Part shown: positions 1-11,941 of the stretch, one piece after another
How the letters are laid out: each line of letters starts with the position of its first letter
Position numbering within the stretch: the first letter of the stretch is position 1
Notes under the pieces: model-generated
Told to the model about the DNA's origin: nothing
Database searches by the model: none
What the model saw: the letters and a program-made list of their open reading frames with translations, nothing else
Translations under genes and position numbers: made by a program
Assembly (NCBI RefSeq): GCF_000006405.1
Contig: NW_003210195.1
Span: 81,004 to 145,003 of the forward strand
Origin: Perkinsus marinus ATCC 50983
Taxonomy: Eukaryota; Perkinsozoa; Perkinsida; Perkinsidae
Direction of reading: 5' to 3'
Length of the DNA stretch: 64,000 nucleotides

Positions 1-1639
1 CCCGGATACTATATAATTCTGTTGTTATGTGGGTTCCGATGTATGTCCGAGTTCGCTAAAAGACTTAAAATGTATTATGTTCTATGGTTGTGGAGTTCAC
101 TATTGCTCGGTTGTACACGTGTTATCATATGTTAAGATAGTATGATAGCTTGTCATTGATGATCTATTAATGACGAGTATCATGTTCTCTTCTGCTGTGT
201 TTCACTTGTGCTCGAGCCATTAAATCTCAACCGTCTTCTCATAAAGGATGTATTGTCCTTGGGTTCTCTCTTCCCCTTTGTGGCGATAAGGGGCGTTCTG
301 GTATTGGTTCCAGGCCACCAGAACTTGAATCTCGAAGTTATTTCTGTTGCGGCTCGAGGTCGTTTCTGTAAGATTAAATATGATGTCGACTGAGATGAGT
401 GGTACGTTGTCTCGAAACAGCTTCCAATATTTTTCTCTTCGGTGATTTCCATTCGGACCTGTGGTATCTTCTGTTGTCCGCTGTGTTGTTCTGTGGATGA
501 TGTATCTCATTCCATCCTCTAGTTACAACCTGTATTGGAGATCAAGTTGTGATTCACGACTCGTCATTCAGTCTTCCTCCGTGTTAATTTTATTCTCGGG
601 ATGTCAGTGTGTGTTGTGTTCAATGTTGAACAAAGGTAATCGAGCGCAAAATAGAATATCAGTCGGTCAGCTTTGTCACTGCTTTTGAATACGAGTAGAC
701 GAAGTTCGCTGATAGTAATCTTGCGCAGATTGTGCGTCCACATATGATGAAAATTTCAGAGCAGAAGTGAGTTCGAAATTTCTTGTTGATCAAGAATATA
801 TTAGTGAGAAATCGGATCACTTTTGGCGATTAGAATAGCGTTACTCATTTTCATGAAGTTGGCCAGGGATCTATAGTCCACGTGAATGCTTGAAGTGGCA
901 TGGTTACTAACAATAGCCAGATATCAGAGTGACACACCCATTCCGAGCTGTATCTCAAGGCTTCTGGGGTGTCCTGGAAGGTTTTCGTCTGCTTAGGTGT
1001 GTTCCATCTGAAATGAATCACCCGGTGATTATCATCGCAATGGAGATCCTTGGAAGCTCCGGGGATTGAAGTAGTAGGTCAGCTCACACCCTGCCATGTT
1101 TCACAAGCTAGAGAGGTTTCAGACGAATATGGACTGTTACACTGTCTTGTGACAATGGAAAGGTCCGAGCGCTTACACACTGGCCCTGGGACTAACTCAA
1201 GACTTGTCTACTTATTCTTGGCATGTTCATATCCACTTTCGACTACAGCTGCATTCATACAATGAATTTAATCAGACTAGGCTGTGTAAGGTGTTGTCAG
1301 GTTGGTTGTGTCAACCAACAGCTTCTCTCCGTATCCGCAAACCGTTCCGGCTCTTCGACGAGGGACCTGTACAAGAGGGGCTAGTTGCAGATGGTAACGA
1401 AAAGGAAAATAGTCAAACGCTCAACAACTCATGACGCTCATATGCTATTGATATCAAGAATTCGAATACACGCCACACTAGGAACGACAACTATCAGAAG
1501 TTGGATGATGGGATGGCTACCATTATTTTCATCGCACCACTATCCTGGAAGTTGTGAAGATCGATCCTCAACCGAGCAGATAGGTCAAAACCGATAGGGA
1601 CTTTAACCGTGTTGGAGTCAACAGGAGACTCAATGCGGA
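1..1639. other. No gene recognised
   Basis: This stretch holds only short reading frames on both strands. I could not join them into a convincing protein by splicing, and none resembles a family I know. Around 1.05-1.6 kb the plus strand has several overlapping short frames. They might be a decayed mobile element, but no catalytic motif supports that. Confidence 0.4.
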
Positions 1640-4600
1640 TTATTTGAGCTCCGAGATCAGCGATGACCTAGAAGACCAGCGATAGCGAGAATAGTCTCGA
1701 ACAGCTACTCGGCCAATCCTCTGCCCAACATAGGAAGGGCCACTGATGCTTATAACGTAAGCGCCAGGCTCTACTGAGGTCTTAACTTTCACGAGCGAAC
1801 CTCGAGCTGGCTTCATACTAGCAGGCACCTGATCAGGCCAAAGAGGAGCGGCAGTTCCCTTCAAGTGAGTTACTGTTGCAGCTAGGTGGCGCCGAAAACG
1901 GTCATCGGCATTGTTGTTACCGGCAAGGAGCTCGGATATACCAGTAGCATTCGCACTTGGATTGACTCGTGTTGATAAAGTACCTGCCACTCAGATGATC
2001 ACAGATTAGGCCAAGCCCACGGGGCGATACCAGCGACGAAGCCTTCATCCTTCCAAGGAGAACTACTCGGACCACTCTGATTCTCACCGACCTTCCCCAC
2101 CACCGTCTCCCGTCTAGCTCTCTGTGCTTGGAGAACCCTGGCATGAGCATATCTCCCTGGCACTAGAGGCAGGCCTCTCACTCTTTCCTCTCCATACTCC
2201 TCTGTGGCGACTCCCAATTATAGCAGCCAGAGACTATGCGAGCCGGATCGATCTCACCTTCCCATTGATAGTGCTGTGTTGACGCTAAGATGAGGCTCTC
2301 AGAACACGACGGACCTCGTGCTAGTTAGAGACAAAACTCACGTAGTTCTTCCTCCTCTTGGCTTGAGGCCTCTTCTGAGGGCGTCTCGTTGTCGGGAGAC
2401 GGTACCTTCATCGGAAGTGGCTCCTCCTCTCACACAGCAAGCACCGCCGCTCCACCTGATTCTCCTTATCCTCAACCTCGGGGCATTGACTATACTCTCC
2501 GATAGTTGATCGGGGATGGCTGGTCAGCATCTCGCGGAGCTCCGCCTCGGTGATTTCGGTAACAGCCTTGGCGGCTTTCTCTGATGCCTGAGCTAGTCTC
2601 CTGGACCGATGGGCCCCGTGATAGTCCTAGACTCACCAGAGGCATCCCAGGGACTCGCCAGAGGGAAATAGTGCCATCGAGAGCAACAGCAGCTATCGTA
2701 CCGTTATCAAGCCAAGCAATGCCGTTGGGTGCTGCTGAACCTGAGTCCTTCCTTCCCCTGGACGGCCGATGTGGAGACCTCCCGAACTACCATCAGTCTT
2801 TCTATGAGCTAAACGTTCACCACTAGCAGCATCAGCGACTTCAACAATACCAGCTGCCTTATCACAGAGGCACAATAGACGCCCATCAGGAGATCCTCTA
2901 ACCTGTAGCAGTAGACTGTCAACTTCATAAGTAGAGTAAGCACTACTTGTTTGGGGCCTGCTGATCCTACTCCACAATACGGAGTATTCCCCAATGCACT
3001 ATTAGGGCGGCTGCCTAAGTCAACACAGTACGAACAGTCCAGCGATGACGAGCTACCTCTGGTGCCAGCCAGAACGTTGAGCTCAGTACAGACCTGAACT
3101 GCTTTGGAAGGCAGTCTCCAACGATTGCAGGGTAGAGTCATCGTTCTAGCGATTTCCAAGACCTGAGGATTCGCAGGTTGATGATTGCATGTGGAAGGAA
3201 CTTCGCTCGCCTTGAGAGTCTGTGGGATCCTACTGTGTGTAGAAGTATCGTAACAGAGCACCTGTACTGACTTTTCACACACTCAACAGATGAAAGAGGG
3301 TACCTGGCCGTCGCGGCTGCTGCAGGTGAGAAGACATAGTGCTGGGAGTTCCGTCTTGGCCTCCTCCGCTTGCTGAGCCAAGGTTCGAGGATTGACCATG
3401 CGGCGACCGGAAACACTGGATGCCACTGGGGTACCATGGACCATCCTAAGGGCACCGCCATAGACTCAGCAGTGGCAGACAGGACCTCACTCGTGAATAG
3501 CATGGTGACTTTCAACAGGCACTTGTTCTGAAGATGCCTCCGAGGTCGTCACAACAAACATGATGTTATCAACAGGGCACATGTGACCGTGTAGGGCATC
3601 CTTCTTAGCCACTAGTGAATCCGCCTCATTCACTTCTTCGTTCAGGGGCACTGCACTTTTGAACGTCAAAAGATACCTGTGGGCTCACTCCGCCGAAATA
3701 GAAATGTGTCGACTCACCCAAGACCATCCTGACAACCTACAGCACAATGACCACCTAGGGGTGACAACTGGCATGCAGTTAGAGGAGCTGCTTGGCTGAG
3801 CCCTCTAGTGTACCTATCGCTACTGTCCATGAAGTCGGGTTATGGTACTCTCTTACTGTACGATAATGTTGTCGGCACTGAGCTGGTCACTATTCAAGTC
3901 GAAGATGGCGAGGTAGCCGTTACTGTAACCAACTGCTATCCTCACAGACGGCCGAGAGCCCTCGGTATTCACCTGGCCAACAACAGGACTGGGCTCATTG
4001 CCAGGTGCAGCAGACTTACAGCATCGATACAAGTGACGGCCAGGGTGTGGTCGATGCCGCTGGCTCCGCTGAGGAGCCGTGTTGGAGGCAGTGTGAATGT
4101 GAGGGTCAGGGGCTTCTTAGAGGGATCTGATACTGACCCTGATAGGGCCCGAGCTCGAGTCTTGCTGCCGGCTCACACAGGCTGTGGTAGATATAAAGCA
4201 TACCGCCATCACTGCAGCCCACAGCAAGGATGGACCCAGCAGCAGCAACACAGGTACACGGTGCTGATGGTGCCGAGGCGAGCAGGTGCCCTTGGGGGCT
4301 CAAGTCCTGACCATCGACAGTGTCCAGCGAAATTCGAAGGCCTGATTATAGCGATTCGAACGACGACACCCCAGTGTCAGAATATATGTTTACTTTTATC
4401 AGCTCCTTCACGGATCATAGAAATTAACATACGAACTAGGGTAGAGTTTCACAGAACGTGAGGATTTCCGAAGATTTCCTTAAAAGGCTTTTATATTGTC
4501 ACTCACATGTGCGTATTTTCCTACAACGCCAACAGAAATCATAGTCTAGTCTCAAGGGATCGTTTCGAGAACGAAAATGAGGAGTTTGCCAACATACTCG

Positions 4601-6231
4601 CACCACCTGTTTGTGAAGGTCACAGCGAGTGTCCAACACAGCAGCATACGGGTTCTCAGCTGTTTGAAGAGTTATAGAGTGCCTGCACTCACGAGCAGCT
4701 GAGGGTATGGTAGGCACCCTCTTGCGAACCTCCACAAGCTGGCACCTATGAGCCGCTCCCCTACTGGTGCCACACGACGGGACTTGGTCTGGTGCTGGTC
4801 ACCAAGGATAGTACCTCGCAAGAGCCCCAGGTCTCGTAAGAAGATATCGGCCCCCTTCCTACACCATCCGTTCTCCTGTAAGGCCACAACGCGCTTCCTT
4901 AGGACCTTCAAATACACCACTGCCAGCCCTTCGGGGCCTCCTCTGGTCTCAAGCTCGACCGAACCTGGGAATGGGCGTGCCCACTGAGGAGGCACTTCGG
5001 GTAGCTCTCACGGAGGCAGATGTGCCCTTCGGTGAAGTAGATGATGCCGTCACCACTGCCAACCACCAACCTATATGCCGGGGGCTCGCTGCTGGGTGGG
5101 AAGGCGAAGTTGCTCACTTTTCTCTATTATATGGCGCTCGTTCCACACAGGCCAGGCTAGTTATGGTATTGCTTAGTGCCCCTGCGGCTTGCAAGAACGT
5201 TGAGGTCTTTGTGGTACGAGGAGTTGACGAGGTGCTCATCGGAGCGGTCGACCCCGGGAATGATACCCTAATGGATCGTACGGAAGGCTGATACCTGACG
5301 TTACCACTACTAGACGGGGCTTCGCCTCGAATGATCAAACCTGCTGAGGGTCCACACCTTCACCATCCTACCATGACCGAAAATCGCCCATTGGTAGGCG
5401 TCTTCGTGTTCGAATAGAGGGAGACTACCAACGACCTCTGCAGCAGCACAAGTGGTAGTACAGATAGGCTAAACACACTATATATGGCCAACGTTTGGTA
5501 TCGGGGGAGGCACCTTCTGAGACCCTCGATAGGAGCGAGCAGCACCCAAAGATGCCCTTCGTGTTGGTGCACATCGGCCCGCCTTCCAAACAGCCATAAC
5601 CTGCTTTTGCGAGCCGGCTCCTACTGAGCAGAGATATCCATTCGTGCCGGGGAGCCAGCATAGGGTAGAGATGGCAGGGGAGTCATGGAAGGCCAAGCAC
5701 AGCCTGGATAGACAGTTAGTAGCTGCCACCGAGGGAATCTTACATGGGTGTAGTGATGACCTCTACCGAACCGAAGCGATGAGGATCCCACACGTGAATG
5801 TCGCTGATCTTGGAATGGCCCCTGAGAACTGACATCGACACACGAGAGAGCATGTGGCGTGACCTCCTGCATTGCCCTGATGCCATAAGCTTCACGTCTG
5901 GGCCATAAGCCAAGGCACTGACTAGGCTAGTGTGGCCAGTGTATGCACGCTGCTTCCCTGAAGGAGAGGAAATCAGCAACAGCGTTGTCACAATGTGGTC
6001 CCACCTGTATCGGTGTTCATAAGAATGACTATATCACCAGAGCTGTATGCTACGATGTCGTCATCAATATACTGGAGATCCCCAACCCTACGGGCACTGC
6101 CCACACCGCTAGGCCATCCAGTTTGTTTGGAACACCGCCCAGAGCCGAGCTGAAACCATTCGCTGGCGGTCGTGACTCAACAGCACCCTCACCATGAGCT
6201 GTAGCTCGAGAGAAGCGAATGACTGTGACAT
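1640..6231 (-). CDS. WD40-repeat protein, EML (microtubule-associated) like
   Basis: A multi-exon gene encoding a WD40 beta-propeller protein. The proposed start is the ATG at 6231. Splicing out introns of about 40-47 nt joins DIVAYSSGDIVILMNTDTG to KQRAYTGHTSLVSALAYGP and MASGQ. A segment with SDIHVWDPHRFGSVEV and an AVWKAG blade end follows. This order (a VAYS strand, a GHT repeat, then an MASGQ strand) resembles the start of the propellers in echinoderm microtubule-associated protein-like (EML) proteins. Further blades downstream read GHGRMVKVWTLSR (near 5.36 kb), RLVVGSGDGIIYF (5.07 kb), ILAVGCSDGGMLYIYHS (4.2 kb), IAVGYSNGYLAIFDL (3.9 kb) and AAVALDGTISLWRVPG (2.68 kb). The last exon would end at the TAA at 1640. 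EML proteins bind microtubules. The region below 3.8 kb could be a separate WD40 gene, and exon borders there are poorly resolved. A repeat copy sits in an intron near 4.48 kb. Confidence 0.6.
4438..4515 (-). repeat. Degenerate copy of the 184-bp CAGTGTGG element
   Basis: Read on the minus strand, the segment contains AAAATACGCACATGTGAGTG and then ACAATATAAAAG. These are the same ordered blocks as in the copies at 27.2 and 53.7 kb. A GGAAAT-rich stretch follows, as in the other copies. It lies in a non-coding gap between WD40 exons (coding resumes at about 4.30 and 4.67 kb), so it is intronic. It is only partial; neither terminal repeat is clear. Confidence 0.5.
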
Positions 6232-6937
6232 TGAACGACGGAATTGATCCTGCTCAAACATGGACGCTGTGACGTTTCATTTCATTATGAATGATAGCGA
6301 GTTGGTGCTAGCCGTTGGGCCCGAGAGGGATGCTGAAGTGATTCTGCTACACGGTTGCCCGTAACAACGAACACGCATGTTAGCATCTGCGTGTACAGGA
6401 TAATGCGTTAAAGAGGCAGCGTGAGAGTCAGACAGTGTGTGGGCCATTTTCTCGAACGTCATTCAAAGCCCTTTCCGATACGGCTGGCGTCCTTATCTAA
6501 CCTGACCCGCTGAACGATGCAACAACTGCAGTGAGGATACCGGAGAATTGTGCCTAAATCCGTGGCCATGAAGTCGCGTCGCGCGTCTGCATCGTGTGAT
6601 CATCGAACAAACCAACGACACGTGGCAGATGCGCTGTTGGACCCGGTCCTGTGTGCGCGAAATGCGACCTTGATTGTGAGTAACTTCACTCTGAACAGTT
6701 CCAGCTCAGCAACCTTCAACGTCACGAGCGCCGACCATGGAGATGATAGAGTCTATAGGACGTTGTCTTATTCATGTCACCCACCTGTAGTAACCTCCCG
6801 TGACTACGATCCTACGATGCACATGCCCGATCTAAATGATCATAATGAGAGACGATATTGCTACCCTACCGAGAGCCCCGCTGTATTGACATACAACTTA
6901 ATCAGGATATGCCGGAAACAACATCGTCTCTTCAGAA
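6232..6937. other. Intergenic stretch upstream of the WD40 gene
   Basis: About 700 bases lie between the WD40 gene start and the end of the methyltransferase gene, both on the minus strand. A plus-strand frame of 133 codons (6550-6951) overlaps the methyltransferase end and resembles no known family. I see no convincing gene, repeat or RNA here. Confidence 0.4.
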
Positions 6938-7825
6938 TCATGTTGCAGTAATAGCATCGGCTGAGGGCTCAGCGTCGTCAGCATCCGGATGGGCCTCGCA
7001 TACGATGTAGTAGGTCGCTCCAAAGTGCTTCCTCTGAACTTGAAGTACTCTCATGGCTGACTGCTTCACCAGGCGGAGAATTTCTCGGTTGTTATAACAG
7101 CCGAATTTCTCAACGTGTTTAATGAGCGTATTATGCAGGTACTTTCTGAACATAGGGTAGGTGCTCTGACCGTGCTCGAGGAGGAGGACCTTTCCTCGAC
7201 AGACTCTCTTCATCTCCTGTAGCGTCTCAGTGGGGTCCTCGAACGAACAGATACCGAATGTGTCGACCACCGTATCGAAGCTCTTATCGGGGAACTCCTT
7301 CATACGAGCACAATTACCACTCTTTAAATACAACGGTATTGGATCCAATAGATGCCGTTTTTTCTCCGCTGTTTCCAACATCCTCCGACTGAAGTCAATC
7401 GCCGTGACTGACTTGACTTGTTTGGCATTGTAAAACCTAATTAACGATGAAATACCACACTTCTCGATAATCTTACTGGAAGTTCCGTCCAGTACCCACA
7501 GCGACTTCTAGGACATCCCCCTCAGCATTACCGATGAGCTGTCGTCGCCATCGCGTTATGCCCATCAGATACTCATCTAGTCTCACCTGACGGAGCACAC
7601 TAATACGATACGATGTTGACAGGAGCTCGCGAGAAGAGCACTCACTTTATAGTCCCACGTTGTGGCAACTTCGTCGAATATTTTCCGCCGTCTTCTCTCC
7701 GTAGGCAAGTCCTCATCCTTATACCTCTTTTTCCGGGCTGCGAAACCATAGTTGCCGATATACATGCCCCCGATGAGGACACTGACCGTGCCTAGTGTCG
7801 ATGCGAAGACTTTGGCATTGGACAT
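6938..7825 (-). CDS. Membrane-anchored class I SAM-dependent methyltransferase
   Basis: The product is a UbiE/COQ5-type methyltransferase, closest in layout to the mitochondrial Oms1 group. From the ATG at 7825 the protein opens with a short N-terminus and one hydrophobic segment (VFASTLGTVSVLIGGMYIG). A basic stretch and FDEVATTWDYKV follow. Two introns of about 40-60 nt are then removed. The next exon carries VLEVAVGTGRNF, the glycine-rich SAM-binding motif I, then an acidic strand in VTAIDFSRRML and a motif near FDTVVDTFGICSFEDP. The enzyme would transfer a methyl group from S-adenosylmethionine; the substrate is not evident. One membrane segment with the catalytic domain after it fits an inner mitochondrial membrane location, but that is inferred from the family. 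Stop is the TGA at 6938. The reading frame stays open across both proposed junctions. Confidence 0.8.
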
Positions 7826-8663
7826 AAGACAGCAAGGAGGGATAATAAACGCTGAGCACCTACACTCTATCGATCAACATGATACTATTTGATAAAACGC
7901 TCAACACTATGGAGCCATACCTGAATACTTCTATCCGAGCTTTCCGAGCTGGTACATTCTCCACTGAAATAATCAAAGTCAACCTGCTAAGGATTAAACC
8001 CGTCGCATGGAATCACAGTCATGATACTCGGTGATAAGTCACCCGGCCTGCCGACAAAGTACGCCCACTATCACCAACGTGACGATTTTTGAAGGGTCGT
8101 AGAATTAGCAGCAGAGGAGGAGACCAGACTCCCTCCCACAGAGCCCTTTCGATGTCCCATTGTCCCTCAGATACATACGCGATTAGACCTAACAAAATAT
8201 TCGTTAAGTCATCGGTTCCCGCGAACCACCCCCCACCCCCCCAGGCGTATCAGTCATCTTCGGCATGAACCTACTAACTTGCCCTTCTAACTTGCGGGAG
8301 TCGTTCTTCGGACACGCCCCTCAAAGGAGCAAACCCAAACAATGATAAAGTTACCAATATCACTCAGCTCGCCTGAGTGATCTAAGACCTGTCGACTTCG
8401 ATGAGGGATTCCTCCCGAATTCTACTGACTTCATCATCGAACTTTCCCCCCTACTCTCTCGGAAACCGCAGAAACGATCTCCTTTCGATCACACTTGATA
8501 ACTGCCATTTACATGAGACAAGACCTCAACAAACTAGAGGCAGCATACCGTACGAGCCAATCCCATCGATAACTCGGTGACCAACAAAAGTTGAAGTAGA
8601 ATTGATGAATTACGAAACGTGCCTTTGTGGTAGCTGCATGTCCCCTTGCATTCAGCATCCTAA
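7826..8663. other. Intergenic stretch, no gene seen
   Basis: This lies between the start of the methyltransferase gene and the end of NDC80, both on the minus strand. It includes short C-rich runs near 8228-8241. Stop codons are frequent in all frames. It probably holds the methyltransferase promoter and the NDC80 3' region, but I see no recognisable motif. Confidence 0.5.
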
Positions 8664-11600
8664 TTAACCGCTCCGTATTGGGAGCTCTGAATTGCAACAC
8701 CGTCACTCGCCACGAAATGCATCATGGAGGTACCAACCTTCCTGCATCCGGGCCAGCTCGTCGTCCAAGCATTGGTCTAGATCGTCAGCTTTCTTGAGGC
8801 CATGCTCGACAATCGAGTTGATAACGTCTACAGCCGCTTCAAATCGTTGCTCATATACCTCGAAAGACGATCAATCAACACTGACCATATGACGTTAGTT
8901 CGAACGCCCAATACATAGTTCTACCACGGACGCAGTGGGTTGGCATTCTCCTCGAACTAGTGAATACAGGCACAACAACTTTCTAAAGAGAGAACTGCCA
9001 AATTCTCGTTTCTGGAGTAGAGTTGGAAAATATGTCAGCTTTTCTCTTGGGAATTCACACGCTAATCTGTGTAGGAGTGTACAGAAACTAACAAGAATCT
9101 CCTAAAATTTCCTCAGAATTTTTCATATTGTCACCAACACTTGTAGCTGACTATGTGCATATTGCAGAGTGTGGTTGTCTTCACCTTCCGTTCACGAACC
9201 GATTGCTCCGTGCGCTCTTCCAAATCTCGAGCCTCTTCCTTAGCAGTAGCGGTGTCTTCAATCACCTTCACCTTCTGCGCCTTGGACGACTCATGCAGGT
9301 GTTTGCTCTGCTTATCAAGCTCGACCAAGCGAGCCTCCGCATCGGCTACTGCCTGAGAATATCCGATGGAATAGAGACGAGGAAAGCGTGGGAAACCTTC
9401 TTCTCTGAGTCGGCCCTTTCCTTCAAGAGGGCCTCTCTGGTTTCCTTCCATTCAGCCTCCTTCATCGCCACAGTCTTGATCTCCTTCTTAGCCTTCCTCA
9501 GCTGCTTGTCAGCTTGCTCTCTGCTTTCAACGTACTCTCGTAGGGCATCCTGTCCAGCACAGTGTCGGAATATACCTCCGCTTCTCTCAGCTTCTCCTCA
9601 CTGATTATATGCAAGTCGACATACAAATTAGAAATGAACAATTCCCAAATTTTCCTCAGAATTCCCATATCGTCACCAACACACGTAGTTTATATAGAGC
9701 TCACTGCCATGCCTCCCCCTCTACCTCTGCCTTGTTCAGTTGCTTCCGCGTGTCCTCAACTCTAGCGTCCACCAACGATTCGATATTCAGACCGGGCTGA
9801 GGGCATGCATCTCGTCAAACTACTTCAGCTGAGGCGCTCACTGCAGCTAATGATCCAAAACCTCGTTTGAGGAACTCAGTAGCTTCTGGATTGAAGTTGG
9901 CACGAGGTATCGCTGGGTGCCCTCCCGCCCCGATGCACTCATTAAATTGGTGACACAGTCTGGACAAGTAGTGAACCCCCTCTCACCCCCAAGCACATGC
10001 CATCACCTTTGAAGCGTATCCTGCTCCGTACGTAATTGGGCATCCTCGGCATTTGTGTCCGAATCACATCGGGCTATCTGAGCCATTCCTCCCGATTCGT
10101 ACACCCCCCTTTACCCCACCTGTTCCTGCAAGTGGCGTGCCTCCTCATCCAGCCGCTTCGAGCGAGCCAAGAGCTGCGCTAGATCCTCATGACTATACGT
10201 TTGGGCATCGACCCGCTGACTGAGCTCGTCAATCTAAAAACCATCACAATAGAGGATATGCCCTTGTCAGTGACAGAGACCCGATCCCTCAATTTTTTCT
10301 CCTTTTCCTTCTCCCTCGCCGTCCTCTCTTCCCACTTCTGCCTCTCTTCAGCCGCTTCCTTTTCACGCCTTCTTAATTCTCCAACTTCACTGCATTAAAA
10401 ACTCTTACCATGTCAAAGTTCAACTACACTGTCATACCGCTCCTTCTCCGCAACACACCCACGTATTTCCTCGTTCTTCCTCTCATACTGCTCGGGGTCG
10501 TCCAGATCGCCACTTTCCTTGATCTTCTCTATAGCCGCCTCATTGTCCCCGATTATTTTCAAGCACTAACCACACGATCACCCACACCTACACTCCTCTG
10601 CAGTCACCTTCGCATTTTCGCTCCTCAGCTCTTCATACTGCGCCCTAGTCAGGCCTTCTATCTTGTCGAGCATCGCAGTCTCCTCCTGAGATGGAGTGCT
10701 CCTCAGCACTCAGTACCAGACGCTCCCCACCAGTGTTTCGGCCTGGCCCGCTTGAACCCAAGAAGTATAGGCCGTACCAAGCGCCTTCTCTCGAGCCTGA
10801 GGCGATCCCATACAGATGGCAATCTGCCCGAGGTCTCGGGTACCCGACAGGTATCAGAAACTGAATTAATTCGCTCCCTCATCCTGTCCGCCTCATCTGC
10901 CTCTTCCACCAGCCAACTGAGCAACCCCAGGAGGGCAGGCCATGTGGTGATGGCCCCAACACTAGCCAGGGCTGACTTGGGCACATCATAGGGATACAAC
11001 AGCTTCGTCCTAAGATGAAGTTATCAATAACATTCTGTATAGAGACGAACCCACCTGACGATTGAGATGAGGTCCTCAGGAGTGCTCTTCTTTTGGGGAG
11101 CAGAGACGATCAGGTTGGGATCAATACGCTCCAGCAGGAACTCGCAGAGAGAGAAGAACTCCCTCGTCGAAGGGCTGTCGAACCAACCAGGCTTCATACG
11201 ACTGAGGAGACGTCCACATTGTAAGAATAAAGATCATCCGCATCACATTACTCTGAACGATAGCCGTGCTTGCTTAGATAGGCATACACATACTCAGCGC
11301 ACGCCTTCCTATACCCCTTGCTTTGGAGCGGCCTCTCGTCCTTCAGGCGTACTGTCCCGTCATGACCTTCACACAGCAGCACCAGCATTCAGTCTGTCAG
11401 ATCGAGGGTGCTACTCCTAGGGGGATCCAGCAAGGTTGCTTGAACAGGCTTTGGGCTCAGCGAGGCCTGTAGGCCGGTATGGCTCGTCGGAAGGGCCGTC
11501 TGGTAGAGGTCACGTACAGCCCCACCTGTACGACACTACTCATTCTCACAGACTAGCTGGGACTTACTCTTCGCGCCACTCCCAGGTTGTTGTTGTTGCT

Positions 11601-11712
11601 GTTGTTGTCGCTGACCAACACTCTTCTTCCTTGTGGTTTTGGGAGCACTCATCGGGTTGATGGTAACCCTACGAGGGGCCTTCTCCGACCGTGCTGGTGT
11701 CGTTGGCTCCAT
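8664..11712 (-). CDS. NDC80: NDC80/HEC1 kinetochore protein
   Basis: NDC80 is the microtubule-binding subunit of the outer kinetochore Ndc80 complex. From the ATG at 11712 the protein starts with a basic, unstructured tail (MEPTTPARSEKAPRRVTINP) that includes a run of seven glutamines. After splicing comes the calponin-homology domain: DERPLQSKGYRKACAEYVYA, then WFDSPSTREFFSLCEFLLER, then YPYDVPKSALASVGAITTWP and LLGLLSWLVEEADEADRM. The last two blocks match the NDC80 signature, in which a YP..L.KS strand precedes a V.A..TWP loop and helix. The rest, down to 8664, is long coiled coil broken by several introns, for example AVADAEARLVELDKQSKHLH near 9.3 kb. The final exon reads DDELARMQEELPIRSG before TAA if the last intron is as I place it. 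The basic tail fits the family role in microtubule contact and Aurora B control. Two copies of the dispersed repeat lie in its introns. Confidence 0.85.
9018..9173 (-). repeat. Copy of the 184-bp CAGTGTGG element (intronic)
   Basis: Read on the minus strand, this has AATATGCACAT, then TGTTGGTGACAATATGAAAA and TTCTGAGGAAATTTT. It ends near a block equivalent to GGAAAGC..ATATATTTCC in the intact copy. It lies between NDC80 coding exons (coding at about 8.7-8.9 and 9.17-9.5 kb), so it expands an intron. Both ends are eroded. Confidence 0.65.
9608..9700 (-). repeat. Partial copy of the 184-bp CAGTGTGG element (intronic)
   Basis: On the minus strand the segment reads GTGTGTTGGTGACGATATGG and then AATTCTGAGGAAAATTTGGG, the conserved core of the family. 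The distal half with the ATATATTTCC block is absent. It lies between two NDC80 coding exons, about 440 bp from another copy in the same orientation. Confidence 0.6.
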
Positions 11713-11941
11713 AGTCGCTGTAACGCTGAACAACCAAAGTAGTGATACTAACCCTACGGAGAAGGTGCATCCCATCAACTCATGAACGAAATAGCAACGA
11801 CCCGTATGGCAGGGCGTGCTCATAGGAGTAGGCGGACATAGACCAACATCGTGTTAGCATACCCATCATTCCCACCTAGTGTCGTATTAAGACTCAACGC
11901 AACCCCACTCCCAGCTGTGTGTACATCGGCTCCTGACATGT

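Noticed and set aside
1050-1600. Decayed retrotransposon integrase
   Set aside because: Some overlapping frames suggested it, but no zinc-binding or DDE residues and no flanking long terminal repeats could be seen.
3808-4461. Plus-strand frame of 217 codons
   Set aside because: The minus strand here encodes WD40 blades (IAVGYSNGYLAIFDL and ILAVGCSDGGMLYIYHS). The plus frame is their complement.
10410-10991. Plus-strand frame of 193 codons
   Set aside because: It lies opposite NDC80 exons that carry a recognisable calponin-homology signature. The plus frame has no known motif and is a shadow.
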